Of a stretch of DNA of 64,000 bases, positions 47,593 through 60,873 are shown piece after piece. The DNA lies in NCBI GenBank assembly GCA_963693285.1, contig OY848927.1:3412501-3476500 (forward strand), in the 5' to 3' direction. The notes below the pieces were generated by a model. The model worked only from the letters and a program-made list of their open reading frames with translations. It was not told the DNA's origin and searched no databases. Positions within the stretch are counted from its first letter, which is position 1, and each line of letters begins with the position of its first letter. This stretch comes from Xestospongia muta. Taxonomy: Eukaryota; Porifera; Demospongiae; Haplosclerida; Petrosiidae. A program made the position numbers and the translations under genes.

Positions 47593-47846
47593 GTAAGTGA
47601 GTTGATGTGTAATATATCATTTGTTATCAATGTTCTAGGTATCTATCTACCTGATGTTCAATGGAGATTAATATTGTAATGGCTATTGATGTGTCTTAAT
47701 AATGACTTAACATTGTGTGAATGGTAAACATTTATCTAGGTTGGTGTAGGTGTATATCATCAATGTGATGTTTATATTGTGTATTTATAAGAGTGTAGAC
47801 AAGCATATCAAAAGAGAAGTGTTCTGTTAAGTTACATTGTAAGACA

Positions 47847-50800
47847 ATGTCTGTACTACTACTGGGTACTATCTTCTTGTTATGTGTGAGTGAAGTTATT
47901 AGTAACTGTCCACCAGACTCAGGTAAGCAAATTGATGTGTAGTACATCATTTATTGACAATGTTCTAGGTATCCACCTGATGTTCAATGGAGATTGTTAT
48001 CCTAATGGCTCCTACATCAATCATATTTATATCACACCAGGTCACACTAACTATTCACCTCTCCACTGTGTGTTACCTGATTCTACTTTATCTGGAGGAG
48101 AGTGGATCTATCCTAATGGACAACCTGTCATCTGTAACAGCAATAATAACAATGATCCTCTCCGCTGTATTAAATCTAATAATGCTGCTAACATCACTGT
48201 ATATAGACCTGATGGACAAGACTTTCATGAATCCCTAATAGGTGGTAATGAGTTCAAATGTTGTCTACCCAGTAGTTGCTCTGATCCTACTACCAACATC
48301 ATCAATGTTAATATATTCAGTAAGTTATATTTCATTGTACTAGTACACACTGTCATTTGTTACTGATCTACTCTAGGACATGTAGAGATCATAGACTTCA
48401 ATGTTGTTTAGTTTCCTTCTGATATAACAATTGTTCCACAACAATACAGACTTCAATGTGTTCTAACTGGAATTGAAAGGAATTTCAGGTGGTATTATGT
48501 ATATAACAGTCAGAGTTCTAGTATTGAATTCAATTGTTCAACACAAAACTTTGGATACAGTTGTAGTAATGAGAGTCAAACTATTAACAGTATTAATAAT
48601 ACAATTGTTCATAATCTAACTGTTACTTGGTATGCAGAGGAGATCAATAGTGGAATATTTAGTCAGTCAAACAATAATGGTGATCATGTACATAGGTGTT
48701 ATGAAAATGTTGATGAGATTATAAGAAATCGTTATCTTAGAGTAACTGGTAAGTACTTTTACTACTATAGATACATATTACATTAATAATTAAAATAGCA
48801 TGAAGTTTACCATTTTGATCAAAAATTTGCTGCATGTATAACAATATATATTGATCAAATTAACTAATTATTTTTACAATGATGATGTGATTTCTAATCC
48901 TCTCAGCTCCAGGATTTACTCCATCTCCTCCTACTCTGGTCAACAAGACAGCTACCACTATCACTGTCAGTTGGACACCTGTTCCATCTGATGCTGATGG
49001 ATATGTAGTCAATGTCACTAGTGACACACACACTGTGATACAACAGGTGAAGGGAGGTAGTCAAAATGAGACAACACTGAAGGGACTGATACCAGTAACA
49101 ACTTATGACATCACAGTCAGAGCCTATCAAGATATATTGGGACCTACTAGTAATGCAATCAATGTACAGACATTATCAGGTATTAATGTCAAAAAAAAAT
49201 TATCAATTTATCAATTTATCAATTTATTTTTTCTCAGTTATTTTAAAAATCATTTGGACAGTTGTCTCATCCATTACTGAACTTCAAAACACTCAATATC
49301 ATATTAATTGTATCACAAGTACTGTCAATGTTACTACTGATGTTTACTGGTTAGTGAATGGAGTGATGAAGTACAACTCAATGTATACATTAATTGATTC
49401 TGATCTCCTCATATACAACAACACACTACTGGTATATCCTGATCTACTGGGAGTGTCAGTTAATGTTACCTGTATAGCAATGTATAAAGGAGTGAACCAC
49501 AGTGACACTGTCATATTACAAGGTATGTGAAATTTAGTTGTTCATCTTAACTAGGTTTATCTTTTCTAGTTCCCAGTGGTCCTCCATCTAATGTGATGAC
49601 ATATATTTTAAATGAGACTAGTATCAAAGTCAACTGGACTATGTCATCACAGACTAATGGATATGTAATAGTCATTAACTCAACTACTGGAATAGGTACC
49701 AACAAGATATTATCTACTACAGAAGATGAAGTTATAATTAATGGACTAAGATTGAATAGATATTATGAAATCAGTGTGTACTCATATAAAGATCTTCCTT
49801 CAATTAATAGTACACAAAGATTGTTAAGGTTTGATGGTGAGTTGATATTTGTATAAACACAATGTAACTTTATTTCATTGTCTAGATCCTACACCAGTAA
49901 CTACTCTCTCAGTGAGTGATGTCTCAACCACTACTATTAGAGTGAAGTGGACTAGTCCCAGTAGTGAAGATGGTAACTATGTAACATACTACAAAATCTT
50001 TTATAGTCCATCTTGTCCTGAGTTATCATCAATTAATGTGACATTGGTCTCTGTTACTCCTCATCAGTTCACTACAACATTCAGTTATATATTAAGAGAA
50101 TTGTTCAGTGGTATGAACTATACCATCACAGTGAGAGCTGGTAATATACTAGGAGAGTCTATTCCAGTGATGATATTAGGTGAAACAGACCCAATATCAA
50201 GTAATTTACATAATAATATGGCTGGTTTAATGTTGACAATAATTCACAGGTCCAGTAGGATCACCTACATCAATTATGGTTTTTCCATTAAATGAGATAT
50301 CAAACAAAATCACATGGGAAGAGGTTGATTGTCATCTACATAATGGTAGAATCATTGAGTATATTGTGATCATTAGTAACAATAGTATCACATACAACCT
50401 CACCAGTAGTGAGAGATATGCTATTGTAAAGGATCTAGTATTTGGTAATGTATATAACGTGAGTGTAGCTGGTGTGAACTCTATTGGAAGAGGTCCCTTC
50501 AGTGATCCTGTTGAAGTACAGATTGGAACTGGTAAGTAAATCTTATTGAACAACAATTATACTTTGTACTCAGTTCCTGGTCCAGTTAGTACATTATCCA
50601 GTTTGATGTCTACTACATGGGCTGTTATCACATGGAGTGTTCCTAGTTATATTCCTGTAGACTATCCCATTATCACATATGAGATAGGGTACACTACTCA
50701 TCAGTCTAATAGTAGTTGTTCTCCTAGTGATGAGTTTAGTCCAATGATAAAAACTAATACAAGTAGTAGAAATGTGACTATAAATGACCTGATAGGTAAC

Positions 50801-51400
50801 AGCTGTTATCTGTTTGGTGTACGTGGTTACACTATTAATGGTTATGGACTATGGACAGTAATTGTTATCCAAACACTATCTGAACAAGAACCAACAGGTA
50901 CTGAGTTGTAAAATAAATAAATTAACATGAGCAATGTATTATAATATTATAAACATATATTTATAATAGCTGTTATTTTTATTCAAATATTAGTATCTGT
51001 TGAACCAACATTAGACATTACTGATAAAAGTAAGAATATCATAATATTATTATAATGTTAATAATAAATCTATAGCCACATCATCTACCACTTTTATTAT
51101 TATTGGAGTTGGTGTACTAGCTAGTATAATGTTTGTAGTAGTGGTTGGTTGTTCCATTGGTAATGTCCTACAATATCTCTATAACAAACAGTATGTAAAT
51201 AAAATATAACCATTTGGAGGAAAAATTTACTTTTTTACAGACACAAACTGTCTAATGCTGCTACTTCTGGTGATATCAAGTTGACTAATAATGAAGTACC
51301 TATCAACAGAGATGATATTGAAATGAAAGTCTGTGAGCCTTATGTTCATCATACATTGTCTAGACCAACTGAACTGATGTTAGAATATGAATATATCTGA
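47847..51400 (+). pseudogene. Copy M: full-length receptor, type 2 (ITIM-like) tail, one nonsense codon
   Basis: Exons 47847-47922, 47969-48319, 48377-48748, 48907-49179, 49238-49522, 49570-49836, 49886-50200, 50250-50531, 50574-50897, 50994-51029, 51076-51190 and 51241-51400 have good splice sites and would give 951 aa. The only lesion is TAG at 48409-48411 (codon 154, where other copies have GAG) in the first Ig domain. It carries the type 2 end: a short EPTLDITD exon, a different membrane helix (VLASIMFVVVVGCSIGNVL) and a single tail exon with CEPYVHHTL and the C-terminus LEYEYI, which fits the ITIM consensus L-x-Y-x-x-I. It could be functional in another allele. It is the best view of the type 2 subfamily. 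Confidence 0.8.
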
Positions 51401-52707
51401 ACTGATATTAATGTCTATATACAAGTGTATGTGATATAAACATGTAACACACATTACTACAAATACATGTATAAACTTTGGTTTTTAATATAATTGAGTG
51501 AATTGTGTAGTATTGAAATTCATTTTGTTACTGTTATGACAAGGTTGATGAAATATACAAAAATACTGTCACAATAGATGTCATATAATTATATTGAAAG
51601 AAACAAATAAACAGTTATATTAAATGTACTATAATTATATTAACATGATGTGACTACATGATGAGAGTATATATTAAATTATTACCAAGTACTCTGAATA
51701 CAGGACAATGAATACCTATAGGAACTAACTGATGATAGACATGATTATTTTATTTTTGTCAGAAGAATTTCAGGAGTAGGTAACAGCACTGCTATCTACA
51801 CTATAACAGGCATTTACCTATCTACATTATATTTCTAATTGTCCCACTGAGTTACAGAGTCCAGTGAGACAGTCCAAACTTCTGACTTGTCCCAATGGGA
51901 CAGTCCAAGTATCAATCCACATACTTTAACACTTAACATTTAGGTTTAGAGAGTAGAGATCAATATTAAAATATGTTGCTATATCTACATTATAACAGCT
52001 AGGCAGCATGTCACAATAGTCAATGTATGCAAACACAAAGTACATAACAAGTAATGTCGTTAAATGTTTAGTTTTATCACTACATTAATACATGATATAT
52101 GTCAATAGTAAAAATTAAAAAAACTAATTTATAATATTCCAATAATATTGATGCTATCACAACAAAGTAACTTCTAACATTTTAAAGCTTACTCTCTAGA
52201 ACAACAACAATAATAACTATCTGTGTTTTTATTCCCATGCTTCATTAAAATTTTAATGGCACAGTTATAAGATATATTGTATATAATCCACAGATAGGAA
52301 TTTACTATCAAGAGGAGAGAGAAAGTACTGTTAGCAGGACTATGTTTCTACTTTATTCGTAGGGGCACATGCAACCAAACTGTTCATGAATTGGTTAAAA
52401 CATTAGTTTTAACTATTTATGCAATACACTTATATACATAATAGCTCTATAATGATCAACTTATTGTAATCCATTTTAACAATGCTTGCTAGTGCTTAGT
52501 GAAACAGATTCATCCTGCATTTCTATCATAATTATTTTATTAAATATTTATTTTACTAGTAATGATAATAGTAAAATGCTATAGTAATTGGTAGTAGTAC
52601 ACTCCATGTTTGTCATGTATGTATCAAGTTTATATATCAACAAAAGTATGATACTTTACATTAGATCTACTGGAGAGAAGTACTCTGTTAGCTCTGATAG
52701 TAAGACA
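51401..52707. other. Type 2 3' flank with a ~185-base insertion, promoter II block
   Basis: The flank matches 32119-32520 until about 51805. An insertion follows that contains two GTCCCA...GGGACAGTCC-type motifs. It is bounded by near-identical ATCTACACTATAACAG and ATCTACATTATAACAG. Then comes the type II promoter block (about 52080-52707). No gene is supported. Confidence 0.4.
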
Positions 52708-52871
52708 ATGTCAATACTACTACTAGTATGGGGTGTGATCTGTGTCAAAATTATTAAGTCCAACAGGAATGCCAACATATATCTATTAAGCACAACAATC
52801 CCACCCCATACTACTAGTTGTCTTCTTGTAATGTGTGAGTAAAGTTATTAGCAACTGTCCACCAGAATCAG
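52708..52871 (+). pseudogene. Type II leader exon split by a small transposon
   Basis: MSILLL is followed by an 82-base insertion. The remainder (LVVFL...) resumes at 52810 and also carries a TTA-to-TAA stop and TGA-like changes downstream. It is dead as a signal exon. Confidence 0.75.
52728..52809. mobile_element. 82-base MITE-like element in a leader exon
   Basis: The element begins ATGGGGTG and ends CACCCCAT, a perfect 8-base inverted repeat. It is flanked on both sides by ACTACTAGT (52719-52727 and 52810-52818), a 9-base target duplication. The empty sequence is present in the other type II leaders. A 9-base duplication suits Mutator-like elements; the family is not assigned. Confidence 0.7.
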
Positions 52872-53121
52872 GTAAGTTACTTGATGTGTAGTACATCATT
52901 TATTAACAATGTTCTAGGTATCTACCTGATGTTCAATGGAGATTGTTATCGTAATGGCTACTGATGTGTCTTAATAATGACTTAACATTGTGTGAATGGT
53001 AAACATTTATTTAGGTTGATGTAGGTGTATATCATCAATGTGATGTTTATATTGCGTGCTTATTAGAATGTAGACAAAGTATATCAGAGAGAAGTTTTCT
53101 GTTAAGTTACATTGTAAGATA

Positions 53122-56100
53122 ATGTCTGTACTACTACTGGCTACTATCTTCTTGTTATTTGTGAGTGAAGTTATTAGTAACTGTCCACCAGACTCAGGTA
53201 AGTAGTGACTTGATTTGTATTACATCATTTATTAACAATGTTCTAGGTATCTACCTGATGTTCAATGGAGATTGCTATCCTAATGGCTCCTACATCAATC
53301 ATATTTACATCACACCAGGTCTAACTAACTATTCACCTCTCCAATGTGTGTTACCTGATTCTACTTTGTCTGGAGGACAGTGGGTCTATCCTAATGGACA
53401 ACCTGTCAACTGTAACATCAACAATAACAATGATCCTCTCCGCTGTATTGAATCTAATGATCCTGCTAACATCACTGTATATAGACCTAATGGACAAGGC
53501 TTTCATGAATCCCAAATAGGTGGTAATAAATTCAAATGTTGTCTACCCAGTAGTTGTTCTGATCCTACTACCAACATCATCACTGTTCATATATTCAGTA
53601 AATTATATCTCATTGTACTAGTACACACTGTCATTTGTTACTGATCTACTATAGGACATGTAGAGATCACAGACTTCAGTGTTGTTGAGTTTCCTTCTGA
53701 TGTGACAGTTGTTCCACAACAATACAGACTTCATTGTGTTCTAAGTGGAATTGATAAAAATTTCAGGTGGTATTATGTATATAACAGTCAGAGTTCTAGT
53801 ATTGAATTCAACTGTTTGACACAAAACTTTGGATACAGTTGTACTAATGAGAGTCAAACTATTTACAGTATTAATAATACAATTGTTCATAATCTAACTG
53901 TTACTTGGTATGCACAGAAGATCAATAGTGGAATATTTAGTCAGTCAAACATTAATGGTACATAGGTGTTATGAAAAAGTTCATGAAATTAGAAGTAATC
54001 GTTATCTTACAGTAACTGGTAAGTATTTTTAACATTTAATAGATAAACAATCAATTCTGTAATACATTTATAATAAAAACAACATGATGTTTGCTTTTGA
54101 TCAAATATATTTGCTTATGTATAACAATATATATAAATTGATCAAATTAACTAATTATAATTTCAGTAATGATGTGATTTGTAATTTTCTCAGCTCCAGG
54201 ATACACTCCCTCTCCTCCTACTCTGGTATACAAGACAGCTACCACTATCACTGTCAGTTGGACACCTGTTCCATCTGATGCTGATGGATATGTAGTCAAT
54301 GTCACTAGTGACACACACACTGTGACACAACAGGTAAAAGGAAGTAGTCAGAATGAGATGACACTGAATGGACTGATACCAGCAACAACTTATAACATCA
54401 CAGTCAGAGCTTATCAAGATATACTGGGACCTGCTAGTAATGCAATCAGTGTACAGACATCAGGTATTGTATTAATATGAAAAACAAAATCACAATATCA
54501 ATTTTTTCCAGATATTTCATTAATTAATTGGACATTTGTCTCATCCATTACTCAACTTCAAAACACTCAATATCATATTAATTGTATGACAACTACTGTC
54601 AATGTTACTACTGATGTTTACTGGTTAGTGAATGGAGTAATGAAGTACAACTCAATGTATACATTAATTGATTCTGATCTCCTCATATACAACAACACAC
54701 TACTGGTATATCCTGAACCACTGGGAGTATCAGTTAATGTTATCTGTATAGCAATGTATAAAGGAGTGAACTATAGTGACACTGTCATATTACAAGGTAT
54801 GTGAAATTTAGTTGTTCATCTTAACTAGGTTTATCCTTTTCTATCTAGTTCCCAGTGGTCCTCCATCTAATGTGATGACATATATTTTAAATGAGAGTAG
54901 TATCAAAGTCAACTGGACTATGTCATTACAGACTAATGGATATGTGATTGTCATTACCTCTACTACTGGAGTAGGTACCAACAAGATATTATCTACTACA
55001 GAAAATGAAGTTCTAATCAATGGACTAAGATTGAGTAAACATTATGAGATCAGTGTGTACTCATATAAAGATCTTCCTTCAATTAATAGTACACAAAGAT
55101 TGTTAAGGTTTGATGGTGAGTTGATATTTGTATAAACACAATGTGACTTTATTTGATTGTCTAGTTCCTACACCAGTAACTAGTCTCTCAGCGAATGATA
55201 TCTCAACCACTACTATTAGAGTGAAGTGGACTAGTCCTAGAAGTGAAGATGGTAACTATGTAACATACTACAACATTTCCTATAGTCCATCTTGTCCTGA
55301 GTTATCATCAGTGTATGTGACAATGATCTCTGTTACTACTCATCAGTTCACTACAACATTCAGTTATACATTAAGAGAATTGTTCAGTGGTATGAACTAT
55401 CCCATCATAGTGAGAGCTGGTAATATACTAGGAGAGTCTAGTCCAGTGATGATATTAGGTGAAACAGAACCAACAGGTAAATATTTCATGTCAAGCCAAG
55501 GTTACAATTATTGCTATTTACAGTACCTATAGGATCACCCAAGGCAGTCACAGTTTCACCTGTAAATTTAACATCAAACAAAATCACATGGGAAGAGGTT
55601 GATTGTCATCTACGTAATGGTAGAATCATTGAGTATATCATGATCATTAGTAACAATAGTATGACATACAACCTCACCAGTAGTGAGAGATATGTCATTG
55701 TGAATGATCTAGTATTTGGTAATGTATATAACATTAGAGTAGCTAGTGTGAACGCTATTGGAAGAGGTCCCTTCAGTGATCCTGTTGAAATACAGATTGG
55801 ATCTGGTAGGTTCATTGTTTGTCTTTGTGAACAACAATTATACTTTGTACTCAGTTCCTGGTCCAGTTAGTACATTATCCAGTTTGGTGTCTACTACATG
55901 GTCTGTTATCTCATGGAGTGCACCTAGTTATATTCCTGTAGATTATCCTATTATCACATACGAGATAGGGTACACTGCTCATCACTCTGGTAGTAGTTGT
56001 TCTCCTAGTGATGAGTTTATTCCCATAATAAAAACTAATACAAGTAGTAAAAATGTGTATATTATAAGTGATCTGATAGGTAACAGCTGTTATCTGTTTG

Positions 56101-56231
56101 GTGTACGTGGTTACACTTTTAATGGTTATGGACTATGGACAGTAATTGGTATTCAAACACTATCTGAATGTGAAGGTCCATGTTTTTTCAATTATATGTC
56201 TAAGATATTTACTGTGTTTGTATATTGTTAA
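53122..56231 (+). pseudogene. Copy N: receptor ectodomain, frameshifted, ending in an LTR
   Basis: Exon 1 (53122-53197) and exon 2 (53247-53597) are open. Exon 3 (53655-54018) has lost 8 bases near 53960 and stops at TAG 53963. Exons 4 (54194-54463), 5 (54512-54796), 6 (54849-55115), 7 (55165-55476), 8 (55524-55805) and 9 (from 55855) are all open. As in copy D, exon 9 ends in SECEG and reads into the LTR, stopping at TAA 56229. Copies D and N share the VPIGSPKAV subtype of exon 8, so they are sister copies. Confidence 0.8.
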
Positions 56232-57760
56232 TTAGTTTAATTATAACCTATATTTGTTTAATTTGTCCTAATGTCGAGTTCATTAACTAGTTTTCTTTGT
56301 GTGTTTGAATGGCCTTTTGTTTCATTTTGTTTTTACAATTGTTACTTGTCTTTGCCTAGTCTTTTGTTGTTTCTTACTTATTTAAGACTTTGTTATAAGG
56401 TGTATAGGATATAATAGATGTGTTTTTTTTAAAAAAGTCTTTTTGCATATTTTTACTTGGTCTGTTACATTTGGTGTCAGTGGTGGGATTACTGATCATT
56501 ATACCAGAGGAGTAACTTGACCATGTCATGATTTCAAGAAAGCATTATCAAAGGATGTTCACAGAACAAGGAGACGCAACTCAAGGTGAAGTTGGTAGCA
56601 TATCCGAGATGCTGAAATTTCTAATGGATGAGAGACTGAAACAGGATGAAGAGATTGCTAGGGAACGATGTCGTAGGGACAACGAACTAGCAGAGGAACG
56701 TCAATAGCATACAGAGATGTTTGGGATGCTAACAAAATTAATGGAGGAATCCAGTAGGCGATGGGACTCAGCTGCTAGCCATTGTGTAAAGATGAAGCTG
56801 ACTCATCTAACAGAGAAGGATGATATAGAGGCTTATCTCACAACTTTCGAAGAGAGAAATGGGCTTACAAATTAGCACCCCAATTAATGGGGAAAGATTC
56901 AATAGGCACATAGATATATTAATAAGACTACTCTATACTCTGTCCGAGTTGAGTTTGTCCCTTCATTAAAATAAGGTGTCAAGAGGCTACAGAGAGAAAG
57001 TTGACACTGGTGGAGCTGCTTTTTCAACTCCAACAAAGAGATACAGACACTCCAGACGCTTGTTAGTCGATGATTATGGTGAAGTCATCTATCAGACGAA
57101 AATCACAAAAGACTATACCTGATTATTACTTCAATGAATTTACAATAGAACATCTGTTCATAATATATAATTAGAATGTGTAATTTTGAATTGTCACGTG
57201 ACAAACGGCTGACTTCGCAAGGTGTTAAATCCTCGAACGACGAAGGTGTGTAATTTCATTTCAAGCATGTCATGTCGAAAGTATGACATTGAAAATTTAT
57301 AGGGTTTTTTAGTTTGCTGCTTTCTTCGTAGCACTAGACAACCAAATTTTATATATAAAATGGGCGTTTGCGAGCTGAATTGATTTAGTGCAAGTTCCAT
57401 GGGATAGTACGCAAAACGGCAAAGTTATTTACATGTCTGGTGGCCCAACTCAACTCGGACAGAGTATAATATCTATGTCAGGCATATGCAGCTATGCAGC
57501 TATGCAGCCTGAACGAGGAGCTTAAGTCAGCTATGTAGAGGAGGTACAAACAATATCAACGAAGAGCTGTGTTGAAGAGGTACAATATCAACGAAGAGAC
57601 CTATCATCAGAGATTCAGGACGTTTAAAAGACAAGAGAGGAGTCGTTTCACGAGCTGGCGATACGTTTAATGACTTATCAAAGAAGTGAACGAGGGAATG
57701 CAATACCTTTGAGGATATACGTATTACGGAAGCCGCAGACGGACATTCCAATTCCTATTT
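56226..57760 (+). mobile_element. LTR retrotransposon remnant: LTR, PBS, gag
   Basis: The LTR is 56226-56469 (TGTTAATTAG...CTGTTACA). Two bases later, TGGTGTCAGTGGTGGGATT (56472-56490) is complementary to the 3' end of a leucine-type tRNA (...AATCCCACCACTGACACCA), a primer-binding site. Gag starts at 56555 (MFTEQGDATQGEVGSISEML) and has stops. LTHLTEKDDIEAYLTTFEER and, after a nested insertion, YNINEETYHQRF and ESFHELAIRL are typical of Ty3-type gag. No pol or 3' LTR is visible. Confidence 0.7.
56934..57468. mobile_element. Non-autonomous TIR element nested in gag
   Basis: A 22-base perfect inverted repeat (core ACTCTGTCCGAGTTGAGTT) lies at 56934-56955 and 57447-57468. The 535-base element separates two halves of the gag remnant. 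TA may be the target duplication. No transposase frame is convincing inside. Confidence 0.75.
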
Positions 57761-57769
57761 CCTATATCT

Positions 57770-58288
57770 TCCACGTACCTACAATCTTCCACGCACCTTC
57801 GCGTATTAACAATTCCAATTAACGACCCAGTTGATGAGTTTTCTTTGTCAGTGTGTTGACAAATTTTCAACCCCCCCTATGTTCATAAGCAAAACTATTG
57901 TCAATGTAAATCAATAATAGTATGATGGTTTGAGGCATGATGAAATAATTTCTGGGAGAATGTGGTCAAATATGAGTCCAGTTGTGGAACAACGCAATCT
58001 CTCCATTCAGAATTGAAATAAATACGTTCAGCTGAGATACCTTTAGAGGTATAGACACAAAAGTCACACCAGCTGCTCTTATCGCAGGCAACATAATTAT
58101 GGCTGCAACTGTTCCATTGCACACGTGAAAGCACACTGTCTTCAACGCTGACCAACCCCGACCGAAAATTCTAATTATTAATAATGAATAACTTCCATTT
58201 TTTTATTCCTAATTCCATTTTTACCACGTGCGCTATTTATAGGCTTTTCTTGTTACTTAATAAAACGCGGAGCGCGAGTATATACCAC
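57770..58288. other. Unassigned GC-richer stretch
   Basis: This segment is less AT-rich than the array. The minus strand has an open 84-codon frame (57901-58155, rich in Cys and His, e.g. SCSHNYVACDKSSWCDFCVY) that I do not recognise. It ends abruptly at a fragment of Ig exon 3, so it is probably inserted foreign-to-the-array DNA. Confidence 0.3.
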
Positions 58289-59100
58289 GAGAAGATCAGT
58301 AGTGGAATATTTAGTCAGTCAAACAATAATGGCGATCATGTACATAGGTGTTATAAGAGAGTTGATGAGATTGTAAAAAATCGTTATCTTACAGTAACTG
58401 GTAAGTACTTTTACTACTATAGTTATGCTATAAAATAAATTTGTAATTTTAACTGATCCATGCACATTTTGGTTGTATGCTTCACTATAAATACATTGAA
58501 ACATATACACGAACTTCATAGTGACAGTCCTTGTCAAACATTATATTTTGTTGGTTATGGACTATGGACAGTAATTGGTAATCAAACACTATCTGAACAA
58601 GAACTAACAGGTACTGAGTTATAAAATAAATAAATTAACATAAGCAATGTATTATAATATTATAAACATAACTGTTATTTTTAATCAATATTAGTATCTA
58701 TTGAATTAACATTAAACATTACTGATAAAAGTAATAATATCATAATATTATTATAATGTTAATAATAAATCTATAGGCACATTATCTACCACTTTTATTA
58801 TTATTGGACTTGGTGTACTAGCTGGTATAATGTTTGTAGTAGTGATTGGTTGTTCCATTGGTAATGTCCTACAATATCTCTATAACAAACAGTATGTAAA
58901 TAAAATATAACCATTTGGAGGAAAAATTTACTTTTTACAGACACAAAATGTCTAATGCTGCTACCTCTGGTGATACTATGTTGATTAATAATGAAGTAGC
59001 TATCAACAGAGATGACATTGAAATGAAAGTCTGTGAGCCTTATGTTCATCATACATTGTCTAGACCAACTGAACTGAATTTAGAATATGAGTATATCTGA
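58289..59100 (+). pseudogene. Copy O: receptor remnant with clean type 2 TM and tail
   Basis: The end of Ig exon 3 (58289-58401) is followed by an exon 9 scrap (about 58553-58610), the short exon 58693-58727, an intact type 2 membrane exon 58777-58891 (GLGVLAGIMFVVVIGCSIGN) and an intact tail exon 58941-59100 (CEPYVHHTLS..., LEYEYI-stop). The ectodomain is essentially absent, yet the signalling end is undamaged. Confidence 0.75.
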
Positions 59101-59834
59101 ACTGATATTAATGTCTATATACAAGTGTATGTGATATAAACATGTAACACACATTACTACAAATACATGTATAAACTTTGATTTTTAATATAATTGAGTG
59201 AATAGTTTAGTATTGAAATTCTATTTGTTACTGTTATGACAAGGTTGATGGAATATACAAAAATACTGTCTCAATAGATGTCATATAATTATACTGTAAG
59301 GAACAAATAAACAGTTATATTAAATGTACTATAATTATACTAACATGATGTGATTACATGATGAGAGTATATATTAAATTATTACCAAGTACTCTGAATA
59401 CAGGACAATGAATATCTATAGGAACTAACTGATGATAGACACGATTAGTCTATTATAAGAGAAGGTAACACAACAACACTGCTATCTACACTACAGCAGC
59501 TACACAGCATGATAATTTCGCATTAACATACATCTTTATAAAGCAGGTTGCCCTAAAATTAACCTGATCATTGATGTTAGTTAATCTCTATTGATTCTTG
59601 TAATGATCATAAAATAAGATCTATTATGAACAAGCCAGCCATGATACACCTATAATTAATGATGGTGGTAGACTCAATTATATCATGATTACAAGTGTAG
59701 ACTATAGCAACAGAAAGACAACTATAAGTTTCCCAGTCTTTGTTGTTGTAAACAAAGAATTACATTAATGTTCACAAATGTATCATACTTCATACCAAGA
59801 TGGAGGCTGATCAGTTAATATTATCATTATTCAA
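59101..59834. other. Type 2 3' flank and shared block, filled hAT target
   Basis: This is the same block as 20008-20742. It ends in TTATTCAA (59827-59834), the left target duplication of the hAT copy. Confidence 0.5.
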
Positions 59835-60873
59835 CAGGTTTGGGGTCAAACACATTAGTATTTGTATTTAGTTGTATTTAGATTAGCAAAAATGAGGGAT
59901 GTGATGATAATGATCATAGTGATGGTGATGAAGATGATGACTTGCAGCCAATTGAAATGAGGATGTCTATAATGAGCTTGTTGAAATAAGTACCCAATTT
60001 GTTGCTTTGCCCACACAATTAAGCTGGTAATTAAAGATGGATTCAAGCAGGCTGGCATAATAAATAAAGTACTAAGCAAAGTTTCCACAATAGTATCACA
60101 TGTACACAAGTCAATACGTTTCTCAGAAATTTTGGAATCAGAGAAACGTCTTCAAAATCCTACAGTAACTCATTGGAATTCTGAACTCAATATGGTACAG
60201 TCAATCTTAAGAGTTCCTGAAGAAAAATTAAACTCTTTGGACACTCATCACCTCACTGTTTATGATCATAAGACTTTAAAAGATCTCATTTAAATTCTTA
60301 CTCCTTTCGAATCAGCCACACAGTGCTTACAAGGAGATAAGGTTAAAAAATACTTTAATCTTTCTCAAACTCACTTATCAAGGTTTGTGTCAGCACTTAA
60401 AGATTCTATAAACAGAAGACTTTCACTGTATGAGGAACAAGATGCTTTTCTTTTAGCTTCAGCATTGGACCCGTGGTTCAAGCTTAAGTGGTGTATGAAC
60501 ACTGAATATAGTACTATTAAAACCAAGCTGACAAGCAAAGTGAAGCTGATTGCTAAGCAAGATGCTCCAGTACTTATTAATCTTGATCCTCAGCCAACCA
60601 CAGAGTCCACTACCACTAGTACTAAAAGCTTTTTTGACACATTAATGCAAGGTCATTATACAACCACAACCAACTCATCTTCTGAGTCAGTTGAATCTTT
60701 GATAGAAGAATATTTGTCAATGCCATACTTACAACAAAATGAAGACCCTCTTTTACTCTGGAAGTTGAACGAGAAAAAATTTGAGGTTATTATATTTGTA
60801 TTTGTATTTCCATCATTACCAAGTATTTGTATTTGTATTTAAATACTTGATATTGTATTTGCCCCTAAGCCTG
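59835..60873 (+). mobile_element. hAT DNA transposon, internally deleted copy
   Basis: The ends CAGGTTTGGGGTCAAACACA and ...TTTGCCCCTAAGCCTG are flanked by perfect 8-base duplications TTATTCAA (59827-59834 and 60874-60881), diagnostic of hAT. It matches the 20743 copy but lacks the BED finger and ~870 bases after the left end. The remaining transposase has frame breaks near 59950, 60025 and 60290, then a clean stretch 60387-60842 (ALDPWFKLKWCM, EEYLSMPYLQ). It is non-autonomous. Confidence 0.9.
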
